From Membranipora membranacea (taxonomy: Eukaryota; Bryozoa; Gymnolaemata; Cheilostomatida; Membraniporidae): a stretch of DNA of 64,000 nt. Numbering within the stretch: the first letter of the stretch is position 1; each line of letters begins with the position of its first letter. The stretch is from positions 14,756,001 through 14,820,000 of the forward strand of contig OU612073.1 of the NCBI GenBank assembly GCA_914767715.1. Reading direction: 5' to 3'. Under the pieces are notes generated by a model. That model was not told the DNA's origin. It worked only from the letters and a program-made list of their open reading frames with translations, and ran no database searches. The translations under genes were made by a program, and so were the position numbers. Shown one piece after another: positions 47,901-61,099 of the stretch.

Positions 47901-50900
47901 TGATATTGTTAATGACAGTTTGTTTTTTCATATCAGACGTAGAAGAGCAACTTAGGTCAGCTGATTCTCGATGTGAGCTTCTTGATAAACAGCTGGAGTA
48001 TATGAGGAAGATGCTAAACGAAGCGGAGGCTGAGAAGCGTCTGGCTTATGAACGCAGTGAGCAGATGATACGGCTTAGAAACGCCAACAATGGACAGGAA
48101 ATGAGGTCACAGATGGATAAAATATCAGATATGGAGAGAGAACATCACAGGCTGCAGGCTAGCCAGGCAGTAGCTCAGGTGTGTTACTGATGACTGTTTG
48201 TTAGTTAGATAGATTTAACGCTGATTAACATTCTCTCGAGTGTGGGTACCATAAATCAGTTACATTCGAGAGCTGTTGTGCTGTTATGTTAACTTTCTGG
48301 ATGCAAATGGAGCCGGTTAACAAAAAATTGCATTTTGATAACATTTTGCAACTAATTTACCAGTATCATTTCCCAGTTCATAGCTGTTATAACTTGACAT
48401 TCAAATTTTGATGTATTCAGGAAAGAATCAGACAATTAGAAAGAAAGTTAGAGGAGTCTCAGAATGAACAGATGACCCGACCAGTGCCAAATAATCTCAG
48501 CTCAGAGGTGAGTGGCAGTGTGGGTTCATCCTATACTCCAGGCTACAGTATCCCTCCTATCCCTAATTACTAAATTCACAGGTTGATAATTGGAGTTGCC
48601 TTGTCATGCACTAAAATGAGACAACTCATAGACCTGCGATAAATATACATCATTTAAATTTTAAAGATAGAGAGTATTCAGACAGTGACAATTTTCCAAG
48701 GTACATGTACAGGATAGCTCTTTATATGATTATTTTTGACATTCTTCACATTTGTGCTATCAAAGTAATAACCTCGTGATATTTATGAATACTTTCAGCT
48801 AAGAAGTGCTGCTAAGACAAACAAAATACTCATAGAGAATCTCTCCCCACCCGTCTCACCTGACAGACGTAAGACTGAAGCTCCCGTCAAACAGAAGAGA
48901 AGAAAGAGAACAAAGAAAGCTGTACAGGCTCACCCTAAACCAACTCAACACTACAGGCTCAATCTGGCTGATATCCCATTTGTTGTTGGACAGGTGAGAA
49001 ACATTATCTCTCGCTTTCATATCACCCTTCAAGTTGATTTTGGGGGCGGTGCATAGCAAATAAGTGCTGCTACTGCTGCTGCTTTCTTGTGTTGATCTGT
49101 GTGTGGAAGATGTCTGTTGGATGATCATTACACATCTGTGCCATTGTGCTTTTGTGCTTGAGTTAAACATTGTAAATATGCAAAGGTGCTTGATGTTGAA
49201 ATGCATACCAATGCTGAATTCTGCTGTTAATTCAAATCAACTTGGCATCACATCTAAGGAACCTACTTCAATAGCTCACCTTGCGTGTCGAAATTTTACT
49301 AGTAAGAGAGACAAACCATATTTTTGGAGTCAATCTCTAAGAATTTTAGTCTCATTATTCCTGCATGAACATAATTGTTGTACAACCAAGTTGTTCTTCT
49401 GCATAACCTCAAACAGTGACTCTGTTTTTTCTATATTACAAGTCTACTGCACCGTCTCACAGAGTGGGCTCTAATGTACAGAATGTAATAGCTATGATGA
49501 AGGGTCACAACCCCGAATTGTGTGCAGCAGCAGGGACGGCACATCCGCGTCCCCGCTCTGCACCTCCTCGAGTTAAGCGAGGAGGAGGTAATAAACAGAA
49601 GCTGATTGTATCAGAGACGGCCACAGATCACAGTGAAGACGAGCATGATATACAGGATATGATGGATCAGCTAACTGAGGAGTATACTCATATGTCTGCG
49701 TGAGTTATTAAAGTCTACCCTAAAGGAGTAGATATGACCTAGAAGGAGTTTTTTTTTTAATTAAATGATGCATGTGGGAAATTGCAAACTTTTCCTCCTG
49801 TGCATACTTCGCTCCTTAGATTGCTATAGATTTTGACAAACCTCACAATGCTGGCTCGGAATTCCAAAAATAAATATTTGATAATGTGTAAAGACGGAAT
49901 TCAACGATTCTCAGAGTTCAATACTGTGTATTTTTTTGTCCTCTCTGGTACTTTCATTCTTCCTTTCATGTCTGCTCAATGACTTTGAGGATGCTCAGAC
50001 ACAGGCCTTTCATAGTCTCTTTCAAATCTCTATGATAGCATTATCTCTCTCCATGTGAGCACTTGGCATGTTTTCCTTCTGATATATGAGCAGTTTTGGC
50101 TAATGACTGCTGGAGGAGGCCATCATTACTTAGTATCACTTTACTAACGATCTTATTGTATTTTTCTCACACAGAGAGCACCATGAGCTGACTCGTGAGA
50201 TGGATGCTGCCACAAGTCGTACTATCGCCGCCGACGTTCATCATGAGATTGAAAAACTTGAGATTAGAATGTCAACTAAAGCTGAACAGATAGCAAAGCT
50301 GTCTGCATATCAAAGCAAGGTGGGCCTACCTAAAATTTTACAAAAAATGTTCCACAATCTTTATAATCAACTTTGTATTTATTAGGATCAAAGATCTGTC
50401 AATCTGTCAAATTATTGTGCAAAATTGTTCTGCACAATCATGATATTGTAATTTGGGATTCATGCTAGCAAGTCGTTTTATCAATTGACCAAACATTTTT
50501 AGTAGCTATATAAAATAGTTATATTATAGCTGTATTATAAGCCTTTACTACTGAACTTGATTATCAATGCCAGTTGTTTATATTCTAGTTGAGGGACAGG
50601 TCAAGGAGACCAGAATCTGCGGGACGTTCTACTACCACCCGCTCCACACAAGCTCGAAACGCGGCCCGTCATGTCCCAAGTTCATCAACCACAGGTGAAG
50701 TTCAGGTTAGTCGTACTAGATGTGAGCCCTTGTACTAACACTCGTCACAGTAAAACCACTGCATGCTATGCAACAGCTTGTGGTTTGCTGCTGCTTTTCA
50801 ATTCACTCAAGAAAAATTGAATTGAGCTTCATAAGTGTATCATATGGGTGTGAATATGGGGTGGCTGCAAATTACCACTAAGTCGCTGGAATCACTGAAA

Positions 50901-51317
50901 GCTACCATCCAATATCCAATTCAAAGTAGCAAATGTATAATATATTATTATAAAGGTGTGTTGGGGCATGCAGCTGTGGAATAATAAATCAGCTAAATAA
51001 TCATTGAGCATGTAGTGTGAGTTCAACAACCAATATCTAACCAACTGTGGCGCACTGTGAGTTCACAATTTCCGCAATATTGCCACCTAATTTGGAGTTT
51101 TCTCACCTGTCTAAAAGTCAAACAATTCCTGTAGAATCATACACTTGTAACTTTTTATCATTGTTAGGTTACTACTACTATTAAGACCAGAGGACGGCGA
51201 TCGGATGGTATAACAGAACATCGACCGCCCAGTCGGACAGAAACGCTGCAAACTCTCAAACAAATGAAAACTCTTAAAACACGATTAAAACCTGATGATC
51301 TTCACTGGTCTACATGA
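44987..51317 (+). CDS. CEP57: Centrosomal protein CEP57
   Basis: Ten exons: 44987-45007, 46188-46332, 47335-47583, 47937-48178, 48421-48507, 48799-48993, 49443-49699, 50175-50319, 50589-50705 and 51168-51317. They join in frame to 535 aa (human CEP57 is 500). After a short N-terminus comes the centrosome-localisation coiled coil (ALKNIQDRIRALEVERTTAE at about 60-80, then CELLDKQLEYMRKML in exon 4). Exon 6 has the signature HYRLNLADIPFVVGQ, and exon 7 STAPSHRVGSNVQNVIAMMK, leading into the C-terminal microtubule-binding region with another coiled coil (exon 8). The end is basic and Ser/Thr-rich. CEP57 works at the pericentriolar material and spindle. The first exon (MDDLYKT) is chosen because it has a good start context and a good donor and fits in phase 0; it is less certain than the rest. 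AATAAA is at 51945-51950. Confidence 0.95.
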
Positions 51318-52562
51318 GTCTAGCGCATTAGCCAACATAAGCATAGTACACTTGTTTATGTGAGTCTTGTTCTCCGGTCCACATGAGTTGACACTGGGTC
51401 ATTTTTCCAGTTCCACAAACTGATCTCTAAGGTTGTCATATGCTGTGCTGTGATATGCATCTCAGTTAACTTTCCTCAATTTTTTTTTCAAAGATGAGCA
51501 TTTCTCATGAATTATGATTGCACCGCTTCCTGATTTTTCTATGCAACACCATGCTTCCAATCTAATCTCGCTTTATATAGTCATGATCACTACGCCCTCT
51601 TTTTCTAAGCCTGTTTTCTGTTTGATCATTCATACTTGTGAGTCCTCTAACATCAATCTGCTTTTACATGACAATTATACTTGTAATTATTACTATTTAT
51701 TTCGAGTTGTAGGAAATTGTAGCAGTGTTGTAAGATGAAATGTAGTTAGGTGAAATATTTTGTGTAGCTTTCAATACCTTGGTAGCCTTAGAATGAAGAA
51801 AAAATTGTATTATGTGCATGGAAGTTTTTTCTAATTATCACAACCAAGTTTGCAGTGCCTAACTCACAGTTTTTAATAGTTTTTTCAACATTAGCTCTAT
51901 TTTTATACGGAATTTGATCAAGTTATTCACTGTAATTCCTGAACAATAAATCGAAGATGTGTAAAAGGCGTAACTATAAAACTACCCAGAGTTGAAGGTT
52001 TATCATGCTTCATGCATTCAGTATCAGTTGTTTTGTATTGTTGTTTGGAGGTATTTACTTTGGTTAAGGTTCGTTGTTAGTGACATTCCATAATCAGTCA
52101 ATCAACAGCAACTCAACCAACACTAAAGTATTCATTTTGTACAGTATATAGTCATATTAGACAAAATGGGAGATCAGATATCGCGTTCTCCCGTATTTCC
52201 GAAAGATATTGAAGCAACTTATCCCATAAGGATCAATGATACAGTGCTGGCTTTTGAAAGAAACCATATATAATGGCGAGATTTAGTTAGGAATGTCAGC
52301 AGAAGATAATGGTTTGTAATAATAATATCATCGTAACAACAGTACATCAAAGTTCAATCTATAAAATTTAAACCAAAAAAATTGGATTTATCACATCGCA
52401 TCACTTCTGACTTTGATAACAAAGATCAGAAATTGTTTAGGTAGTAAAAGTTTTTCAGAGGTAAAATTAATTATTGTTCATGCTACGCTCTCGGCAATAT
52501 TATGAAAGCTTGTTTTGTTGGTCCAAAAGTATTGAAGGAGAAGATGCATATTCTATTCAAAG
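51318..52562. other. 3' regions of CEP57 and the convergent lectin gene
   Basis: It contains the CEP57 3' UTR up to AATAAA at 51945-51950. The rest should hold the 3' UTR of the minus-strand lectin gene. No other feature is seen. Confidence 0.6.
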
Positions 52563-55500
52563 CTAAATACTGAGCTGATTATCTGCACTGGGTTTGGTTT
52601 CAGCTTCCGGTGGGCTTTCTTCATCTTTAACATCTTTACTAAAGGCAGCGTTTTGAACACCCTCTGTTGGGCTGTTTTTGGGAGTTGCCCCCTTTTTAGC
52701 TGACTTGTCTGACGACTTCTTCTTTTGAGATTCTTTAGTTCTGGACGAATTGTTAGAGTTGTTCTCATTGAGCTGATCTAAGGATTGAGATTTACTTTTA
52801 GATTTTGATTTGCTTAGTTTGGACGGACGTTTATTCTTCTTATTTTCTTCCTTCTTAGTTGAAAGGTTTTTCCTTATGCTGTCGTTTCTCTTGGCTAGTC
52901 TTTCTTTCCTCGAGGAATCTTCAGCACCGAAGCCGAAGTCTTCACCCTGACCTCTCGCGGGCTCAGGGGAATCACCGTTCTCCATATCTGAAGCAGCGAG
53001 GGTCTTGGTGCTGTTGTGCGATAGATCTCCACCTTGTTTTCTGTAAATTAGGATTGCACTTAGTAAAATTACATGATTGCATATTTTTCGTTGATAATTT
53101 GTCTCCCTCAAACTATCCTGGAAAAGGCTGAGTATAATATTTTTCATTTAATTCATTAATTTATTCATTTATTTAGATTATAACCTGAAAGCATCTGATT
53201 TTACCTTATTTTTCTGTTCCTCGTGGTCACTACAGCTATCACAACCACAATGACAATTATGATAATGCCGGCAGCTACCGAAACACCAATCACCATTGCC
53301 ATATCTACAATGACAAAGAGAGAATGTTTTGCTAATCATATGACTAGGATTTGTCCAGCTCACCAAAATAACAAAAGAGATTTATATTCAAATCACCACC
53401 TCTCATCAACAAAATCCCACAGACCTAAAAAAAAAGAGTCCACAAAAAATAGATCACATTTACATTGTGGAATATTCACACCCAACTGACATCAACAATG
53501 TAAGAATCAAGATTCTCTCTGATGATAATCCCCAGAACCATGTCGGTGATTTTGGGTACAGTAAACTACGAATATCACTCACCACTCTTTGGGTCTCCGT
53601 CGTTAGGTTCAGTTCTCCCGTCACCTATGACGCTGTCTTGATCAGTGGAGCTGCTACTAGGAGATACAGTGGTTTGTTGATTGTTTATCTGAGATTGTTT
53701 AGTTGTTGCGACAGGAGCAGGCTGTGTGATTTTGACGGTTGTAACTTCTGGAATATCTAAAATTCACACATTAATAATGTTGAGGTGGCATGGTAAGGCT
53801 ACATTACAAAATGAGGTAAATTAAGGAAGCAAACTGCAAGACCTGCTTAGCATTCTAGAGCACCAGAACATGCATAGAGGTTCAAAAAATTAGTGACATG
53901 TGATTTAATGCTAAAGGTGAAATGGTAAATTTTGGATACATGAGCATAAAAATTTTAGCTTGTGAGGAGCTCAGGCGATTAATGGTTTGACGATCCGCAT
54001 GCTGGAATCAGAGGCAGACTCTTGGTCATGTTACACTCGTTTTATTATCGAGTTAGAGAGATTATAATCTTACCTTCCACACAGCTGTAATGTAAGATGG
54101 CGAACGATGCGCCCTGAGCTGCCTCTCCTGGACACGTAATCATCTCACTTTTTATATCTGACTCACTACTGAGGACACAAGTACTCTGACCATCACACAA
54201 GTCGCTGACAGAGTCAGGAGTCGTCTGGTTCTGGGTACATATTATACTCTCTGTGATACAGCATGCTCCAATGCATTGGTCCGAATTTACTCCATACTCT
54301 ATCGCGTTAAACTGTAATGTGATAAACTCATATATAGTCATGGCGATATATGAAAATTCAAACTCGGTTAAATCGAAGGAGAAAAAAGATAACATTTTGA
54401 TGGCGTTTGGTTGACATTGGTATAAACAAGGTCTAGCTGCTTGAAACTCTGGGTTCCCATGACTCAAAAGTCGAAGGTCTGTCAAAGCAATTTATATATA
54501 TGGTCTGAGAAGGTAACGCTTTTAAATTCAATTAATTTGAATTTTTTTAATTATTCCCTACATTGCACTGCATGAGAGTATATTCCCGGACCCTTTGTCA
54601 GCATTGGCTTGTCTGATCTACTAGATGTTAACTTACCTTTATTTTCAAAGTGCTGTCACACTGTGGGACAACGCCGTAAGTACCGGTAAGACACAGAGAT
54701 GTACTCAATATTCTTGTAACCATCAAAAGGACGCCTGTAAAGATACAGCAACATAATTGTTGATCGGAGATATCATAAAACAGAGAGTTGGATATACATA
54801 GGCCATTTAGAGGAGAGGGGACCTATACATCTAGATAGACCAGATTAATATATCATCGATCATTTGATGTCATTTATTGGGAGATTTCGTCCCAATGATT
54901 TGGAGATCAAAGGATTAGTTGATTAGTTGATTTCATACCGTTACAAGGAAAAACCACAATTTTGTCAATTCATAAACTGCTTGCCAGGTTAATAAGTATG
55001 TTCAACTCTGACTAATTGTTTTTTAACACAAAGCGAATTAAATCCAAGTCTTCTGACGAGTCATTTTGTCAGGACATTCCAGCAAAGATTATAAATACTT
55101 TGATTGATTCCAGTAAGCACAATCACTGCTTTGGCAAGTTTGGTTGGCGATGTAGATGGCGTAGATGGCGGGTTTGCCAGTTTCGATTTTTGGAGTTATG
55201 ATAATATATAAGCCTAACATATTAATGACCATGGATCCATGAGATATATTTGGGAATGACCACTGAGCAATGATGAAAGGAATTTAGTTAACTATCCAAC
55301 TCACACTCAGCAATGGTCACAATAGAATAAAATGTGCATAACATGCTTTGGGGCATTGCTTCGCTGGGTGGTACGGATAGAAAAATAAATTAATTTCAAC
55401 TCAACTTGATGAAACTGTTAGACCCACTGCCTCGCCCATCAGGCCTAGTCAATTTGTCAACACATCTCCCCTACTATGCATTCTACCCCTCATATACGTA

Positions 55501-57957
55501 AGTATCTTAGGCATAAGTTATTTCAGTCTAGAGTTTCAAGCATCAAGCTCTCAAAACAAAGACAGTCAAACAAGCTAAACAAAAACTTGGAAATGAATAG
55601 CTTAATTTTCTAATTTTCTTTGTCTGCCATAATTAGCTCAAGAAGTGGATAAATACATGAAGCCTATTTTATGACTCATATTAAACATAATACAAAGAAG
55701 CATGAGTTATCACAATATTATCGAAATGAATGTCATTTTCATGAAAAGTCTATGAGAACATTCTATGCACTCAGGTTCTTCACCTGCATTAGTGTGGAAA
55801 ATTTATCTGCGTTATAGACCTGCGGCTATATTGAAAGGCCCACAAAAATTGAAACTTTTAAATTGGAAAATTGTAATGTTGGCTGTATAAAATATTGTGT
55901 TGTTTGGGTTAAGACAGAATTGTTCATAAATTTGGCAAAATCACTAACTAGCCTAGCCCTGGACCATTAGGTTCATCTATCAGAAAGCTGCAGCAAGAAC
56001 TCATTCTGCGCATGCTCAGCTCTGGGCATGAGCTGATCTCTGCAAAATTGAGCCTCGGAATTCCGAAGCCATCTGATTGGTTACCTGCTCTGGTGGCACA
56101 CTCACAAATGCGTGCGGAATTGTTAGAAAGAGTTATCTTCTATTGTCACTATTAGCTAAAGTTGACTGGCAATTTATGCAGGGGGTGTCCTATCTTCCCA
56201 GACCAAAATTGCAATTAGAACCCAGACTAAACTCATTGTTCTTGCACATGCGCAAATTCAAGTCACGCATGATACATACTTAGCCTTACGACATTCTCTT
56301 TGTGGTAATAATACCCTAGTTTATCAGTGATCTACATGCCCAGTCAGATCACGAGAGTCAGTATGGCAAGAACTGTGATTCGAATATTTTAATCGTTAGA
56401 ATACAAGACTGTGTGGTTTCAGTGGCAGCGGTTTAAGAAACTAGCGAACAGCTGTGATGCTGACTTACTCTTTGGACTGCACAATACCATTGCATAACGC
56501 TTAGCTATCAAACTTTAACAGCTTGATCGGATTACAAGTTTTCAAAATTTTGTGAATGGAAAATCTTAATTTGCTCAGCGTCAACATATCAAAGTAACTC
56601 TAATACAATTTTTAAAGCCTGTAGCTTGGTGTCTGATCACGAATCATGATCATTATAATATGTCTACATTAGATGAAACAGGGTATGGACAGGGGAGAAG
56701 GACATTTGTAACAAAGGGGCTTTCAAAGTCTGAGCCCCCAAACTCTTGACCCATTCGATTCCCCTCCCCCACCCTGAGAAGGGCTCTCAATAACCTTTCC
56801 AACTCCTTGCCCCAATTATACTAGCGCAACCGGTGGTTGGCATTATGATCTATTGACCCAAGCATAATTTAGCAACTTGAAGTTGCAAATGCGAATGTTA
56901 TACTGCTTGGTAATGGTAATACATGTTATATTGAATCTAGATCTGCGGAAATGGTCATCTCTCAAGGACAATGGCTCTGATATTGCATTTCAGCCTCAGG
57001 TCCCATGAGTAATATAAGTCAATAAAGGTTCTTGAATGGAATGAACCAGGGCATTTATTAATCGATAATGCCCTGAGAAAACTTACTAGGTGATCATTAT
57101 TCATATCTCATCTATGTAATCAGTCAATGATATAATGCTAGCTTGGTGGATTGAAGGATTTTAATTCAGTGACACAATTTGCTGATTGCAGTTAAGATAC
57201 ATAACCCAGCCTTAGATAGTGACAACCCCCAACCCAATATTGATACCCATACTTCCAGTCCCTTACTTTCTGGTCCACAAATTCCTGTAAACTACGCTAT
57301 GCTTATCAAATTTTAATTTACCAGCTAATTGCGGCACTTCATCTTTGAATCCTCTGGCTTCGACTGAAATCTAGAACAATGAATATCAAGCTCTTGTAGA
57401 TGATTTCCTTTATCTCTATCATAAATCAGAACTGACAGTTTGGGTGGTATAATCTGACTGACAAGTATTATTTGGTACTTAATAATAATGTCTGATAGGA
57501 GAAAATATTAATTGGCTAATGATTGACTTCGATGGCTGAGGCTGAGACCCCATCCCTCAGGTTTTCAGAAATGGAAGTAACCCTGAGCCCTTTACTAAAC
57601 ATGGTCAAGATAGTAACAAAAATCTCTCCATCTCAAAATGTGACCAGTTATGGTTTTAATTTGATATAAACTTGAAGACTGTCCTTGTTGTTTACAGAGT
57701 TAATACGTTTGCTGTGTGCCCTTGATTCATAGGAACCACCTGAATGACAACATGACGAGGAACTTGGGCAGAGATATCTCAAAGTAGAAGCGATAACTTA
57801 TCGTCCGATTGCGTGCCTTGGTTACTGAACATGCCATATCTCAAGCTGCAAACATTGTGGCTGTCAAAAGCATAAACCCGCTAGATTGAGTAGAATATGT
57901 CATCTCTTAATATGACTTACCTAATGCCATGACAAGCAGGTGCGCCGTATCTGCCAT
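52563..57957 (-). CDS. Type I membrane protein with one SUEL/rhamnose-binding lectin domain
   Basis: Six exons on the minus strand: 57957-57921, 54734-54637, 54311-54074, 53756-53583, 53304-53205 and 53040-52563, giving 374 aa. Residues 1-27 are a signal peptide (HLLVMALGVLLMVTRIL core). Residues about 38-123 form a galactose-binding lectin fold: Cys38 near the start, then AIEYG, DLCDGQSTCVLS and a C-terminal FAILHYSC, with nine Cys in all. Residues 126-182 are a Ser/Thr/Gln-rich stalk. Residues 184-208 are a transmembrane helix (GVSVAAGIIIIVIVVVIAVV), followed by the stop-transfer TTRNRK. The cytoplasmic tail (about 160 aa) is Lys/Ser-rich, with KSKSKSKSQS and KKKSSDKSAKK. Two SUEL domains plus a membrane segment are known in EVA1C; this has one and a different tail, so it is EVA1C-like at most. 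It likely binds glycans at the cell surface. Confidence 0.88.
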
Positions 57958-59653
57958 GATGTCACTGCTACAGTTCTTTGAAGACGGTCAACCTGTCGAC
58001 TCTACCCTGGGTAACTTCCCTTCTGCTACTGTCCCGGCTCACTGTCCCATCTGCCAACCCAGAGCCTCAACTGTAGCTTATCAGATCAGTAGCCCCTGTT
58101 CGGAGGTAGTCAAATAGTTAAATACGTCAAAGAGTGTATAAGTCTCCAAATCTCACTATGACCCACTTGATCTTCGATATTAAGGCAGTCCTATGGCTTC
58201 TTTGTTACAGTCTCCAAACATAAGCCTCCTTGAGCTGTGAACAACTTGATGCATCAGCTGGTTCTAGACCTATCCTCCTGTGTTGACTAATCCTATCTGA
58301 GATCTGAAAGGCTCACGCTCTCAGCCTTCTAATCTTGACTACCTGTATTAGAAAGTAGCTGACAAAGGTGCAATTAAATGTCCAATTATTATTCTTCTTT
58401 CACCATGTAAATAAAGTGAGTTATTGTATTCTGTGCACTAGATGAATTAACAGAATGAATAATTCAAATTCACCTATTGAAACGTTTTAGCCTGAAATCT
58501 TAACCAAACACTAACACCTTTTGAGGAGGCGTGGCCATATGAATTCACTTGAACATGATCACAAATCCTACTATATTTACTCAACACCATGATAGTTTGA
58601 TAGTTGATAAGACACCTATGATGATTCATCTGAGGCTATGGTATTACTTGTCAATGTAACAGCCTGAAGCAAAACAACAAGATGTAGGGGATTATAGGCC
58701 ATGGCATGCAGAGATAGAGATCTGAAGCTATATGTTAAAAGTCTTAAACAAACCACAACTTGTCCGTATTTTTTGTTTATAGCTTTTAACGACTTTCCTT
58801 TTTTTTGCATTCATGTAGCCGCATGCATGTAGAAAACCAAGTTGCGAGCTCCGGCCATGAAGTTGTACTAGAGAAGGCCTTGCAAAAGCGCCTGACTCAT
58901 TGTCATTGAATCATTGTTTCTTGCCAAAAACCTGTGTGTTCTGCAGTGGTACGCGCACAACTGTATGTTGTATTTCATACACCACTAACTCAGACATGGA
59001 TTTTTTTGGCATGCAGAATCTAAAGTATATGCAACCTGCAATGAGCAGGTTGGTTGGCGTTATTACTGAATACTGTTGAAAGGAGTTCAGCAAAGTTTGT
59101 AGAAACTCAACTGAAGACTGCCTTATCGATACTAAATTATTTGTAATTGAAGCAGCATTCTAATCCTTAACGCTATGAGAAGACAAGTCCAACATACTAA
59201 AAGTAAAATTATTGTTTCTTCACCATCAGTCAAACCAGGGTGGATGGGACACTAGCCAAAATAAACTTGGACTAAAACTTGAAATAAACTTAAACTAGCA
59301 ACCTTTAGGAATAAGCAACAATATAAATGTCTTTGGGCGCCACCCTAAAGGAAACTGTAATGTTCAATTCGGCAAGGGATGATGTTTATTGAAGCCTAAA
59401 CATTACCACCACCTGCTATAGCAGAGGATGTTCGACGCATCCTACATTGTCATGATCAGCCGTTTGATCTACAACAGCTTTCGCTTTCATACAAGCATTG
59501 ATTATAATTGTCTCAACCATTCATGATTATTTTCCGTTTGGCTCACCAACCTTTTTTTACGAGAAAATTTTTAAATATATACTAAATAATGGTTATAGTA
59601 AACAAGGTAAGTAAAAAATTTTCTTGTTAGTTGTCTGAGTGAGGTACAAAGCA
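57958..59653. other. Upstream region of the lectin gene, no gene seen
   Basis: Shared upstream region of the minus-strand lectin gene and the plus-strand peptide candidate. A GGAGGCGTGGCC box at about 58526 is the only promoter-like site noted. Confidence 0.5.
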
Positions 59654-59660
59654 TATAAAT
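59654..59660 (+). promoter_or_regulatory. TATA box of the possible peptide-precursor gene
   Basis: TATAAAT lies about 55 bp before the first ATG-containing stretch and about 110 bp before a possible donor at 59766. The expected start of transcription is near 59685. An upstream ATG opens a 6-codon frame before the ATG chosen for the gene. Confidence 0.5.
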
Positions 59661-59711
59661 AGGTCCGCCAAAATTCCACAATGGATGAGATTCCGCGCTG
59701 ACTTAGTGAAA

Positions 59712-61099
59712 ATGAAATATTTTACTCTGGTATTCCTCGGAACTGCGGCTCGACATTGTTCTACGGTAAACCATTGTTAGCATGATCACAGTTTGTTATT
59801 CTTATTTGAGAATTATCATTCTTATACTTTTACTCATAATATGAATCTCATCGTCAAGCTAAGGTTGGTCATTCAGCCACTAAAAACCATGAAGTTATAG
59901 TGATTTGATGTGGGCCAGCGTAGAGGTTTACCAAACCAAACCAAGCCTACTACATTATATATTGAGAGCAGGCCATGGCAGGTTCATATAGTTCAGAACA
60001 TGGGACGATGACAAGGATTCTAATTTATCCAGGGTAAAATTTTTAATGCTGTAGGTTATTTTAATCATGCTGTAGGTTTTTAGGCTTTCACTAAGTAGTG
60101 TTATAACCATAGACTTAATATACTAGTAGTATATTAAGTCTATGGTTATAACCAATCCACATGTAGACTGATGGGAGTTGTTTCTCCTGTATGAATGAGA
60201 GGACAACTTGTTCGCTTAGTTTCAAATCGATTGCTCTAACATTTTTTTGCATAATTGTATATTCCACTGTCATTTTTTAAAGCTGGGAAAGTCTTTGTGT
60301 CTACTTACTTTATTCATAATTGGTGCTATGATAACTAATGTAGTGGGAACTGATGGGTTTCCCTGGTGGTATCCGCTACTAGAAGGACATTCCAACACAA
60401 ACAGACTGAAGAGGCAAATCACCATACAGGTAAGACTTGGTGTTATTCGAAGCTCCACTTTTTAGATTGAAGTGACAATGGTCTAGGTGCAAATCGAAGG
60501 GTATACACACATCGAAAATGATATTTTTGAATTAGCAAATACAACATAATTTATACTCTGTTTATGGTATACAGTAGCCTGTCTTGAGTATAGCTTTGTG
60601 GTGAGGGAGTGGAGCTAACAATAACTCCACACCCCCACCCCCACCCCACCCCCAACATATCTCATCAAGATAGGCTAGGCATAGTAGTACTAGATCAAGC
60701 ATGATCCAATTTGCCTGCATTTAAGTTTAGAGCCGTTGGCAAAAGGCTGACTGCTCACCAGTAGAATGTAATGACCGTACTGCTGGCAAATTGGATTGGA
60801 TTGAATTGGATTGGATTTCGACCTATAGTAGTACAGTAGTACAGAAGCTGCAATGCGTTGATGCTAATTGGTTGGGTTCTGGAGAGTCTGGGCTGCTGCT
60901 CCACCCAACCAGTCAGAGCCAACACGCATCGGCTAGGTATACAGACCTCAGTGTACGATGATATGTAATACTAAATACTTAATAGGCTTTCCATGACCAA
61001 GAGAGAAATATCAGTAGGAGTTTCAATTTCAATTTGAGTATCAAGGTAAGGTTTTGTATCAATTCATCTGATTATTTATCATTGTAGCCGAAATGGTAA
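59712..61099 (+). CDS. Possible short secreted peptide precursor (70 aa model)
   Basis: The three-exon model is 59712-59765, 60283-60429 and 61088-61099, all joined in phase 0. The middle exon is the convincing part: a strong hydrophobic segment (CLLTLFIIGAMITNVVG), then an aromatic-rich stretch (DGFPWWYPLLEGHS), then a Lys-Arg pair followed by QITIQ. The last exon would add Pro-Lys-Trp and a stop after a good acceptor (TTATCATTGTAG). Cleavage after Lys-Arg would free an octapeptide starting with Gln, which could form pyroglutamate, as in many neuropeptides. The first exon adds a second, weaker hydrophobic start, and its donor (GTAAAC) is mediocre. No known peptide family is recognised. Confidence 0.4.
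60100..60152. repeat. Perfect 53-bp palindrome
   Basis: Two 26-bp arms are exact reverse complements around a single G at 60126. The arm begins GTTATAACCATAGACTTAAT. It lies in the first intron of the possible peptide-precursor gene. No target duplication was identified. Confidence 0.9.
60626..60655 (-). other. C-rich tract, G-quadruplex possible on minus strand
   Basis: Five C runs of four or five are separated by single A residues, in the second intron of the possible peptide-precursor gene. Confidence 0.6.

Noticed and set aside
49064-49474. 136-codon open frame in CEP57 intron 6
   Set aside because: It crosses the exon 7 border in another frame and has no motif. The CEP57 reading frame explains the region.
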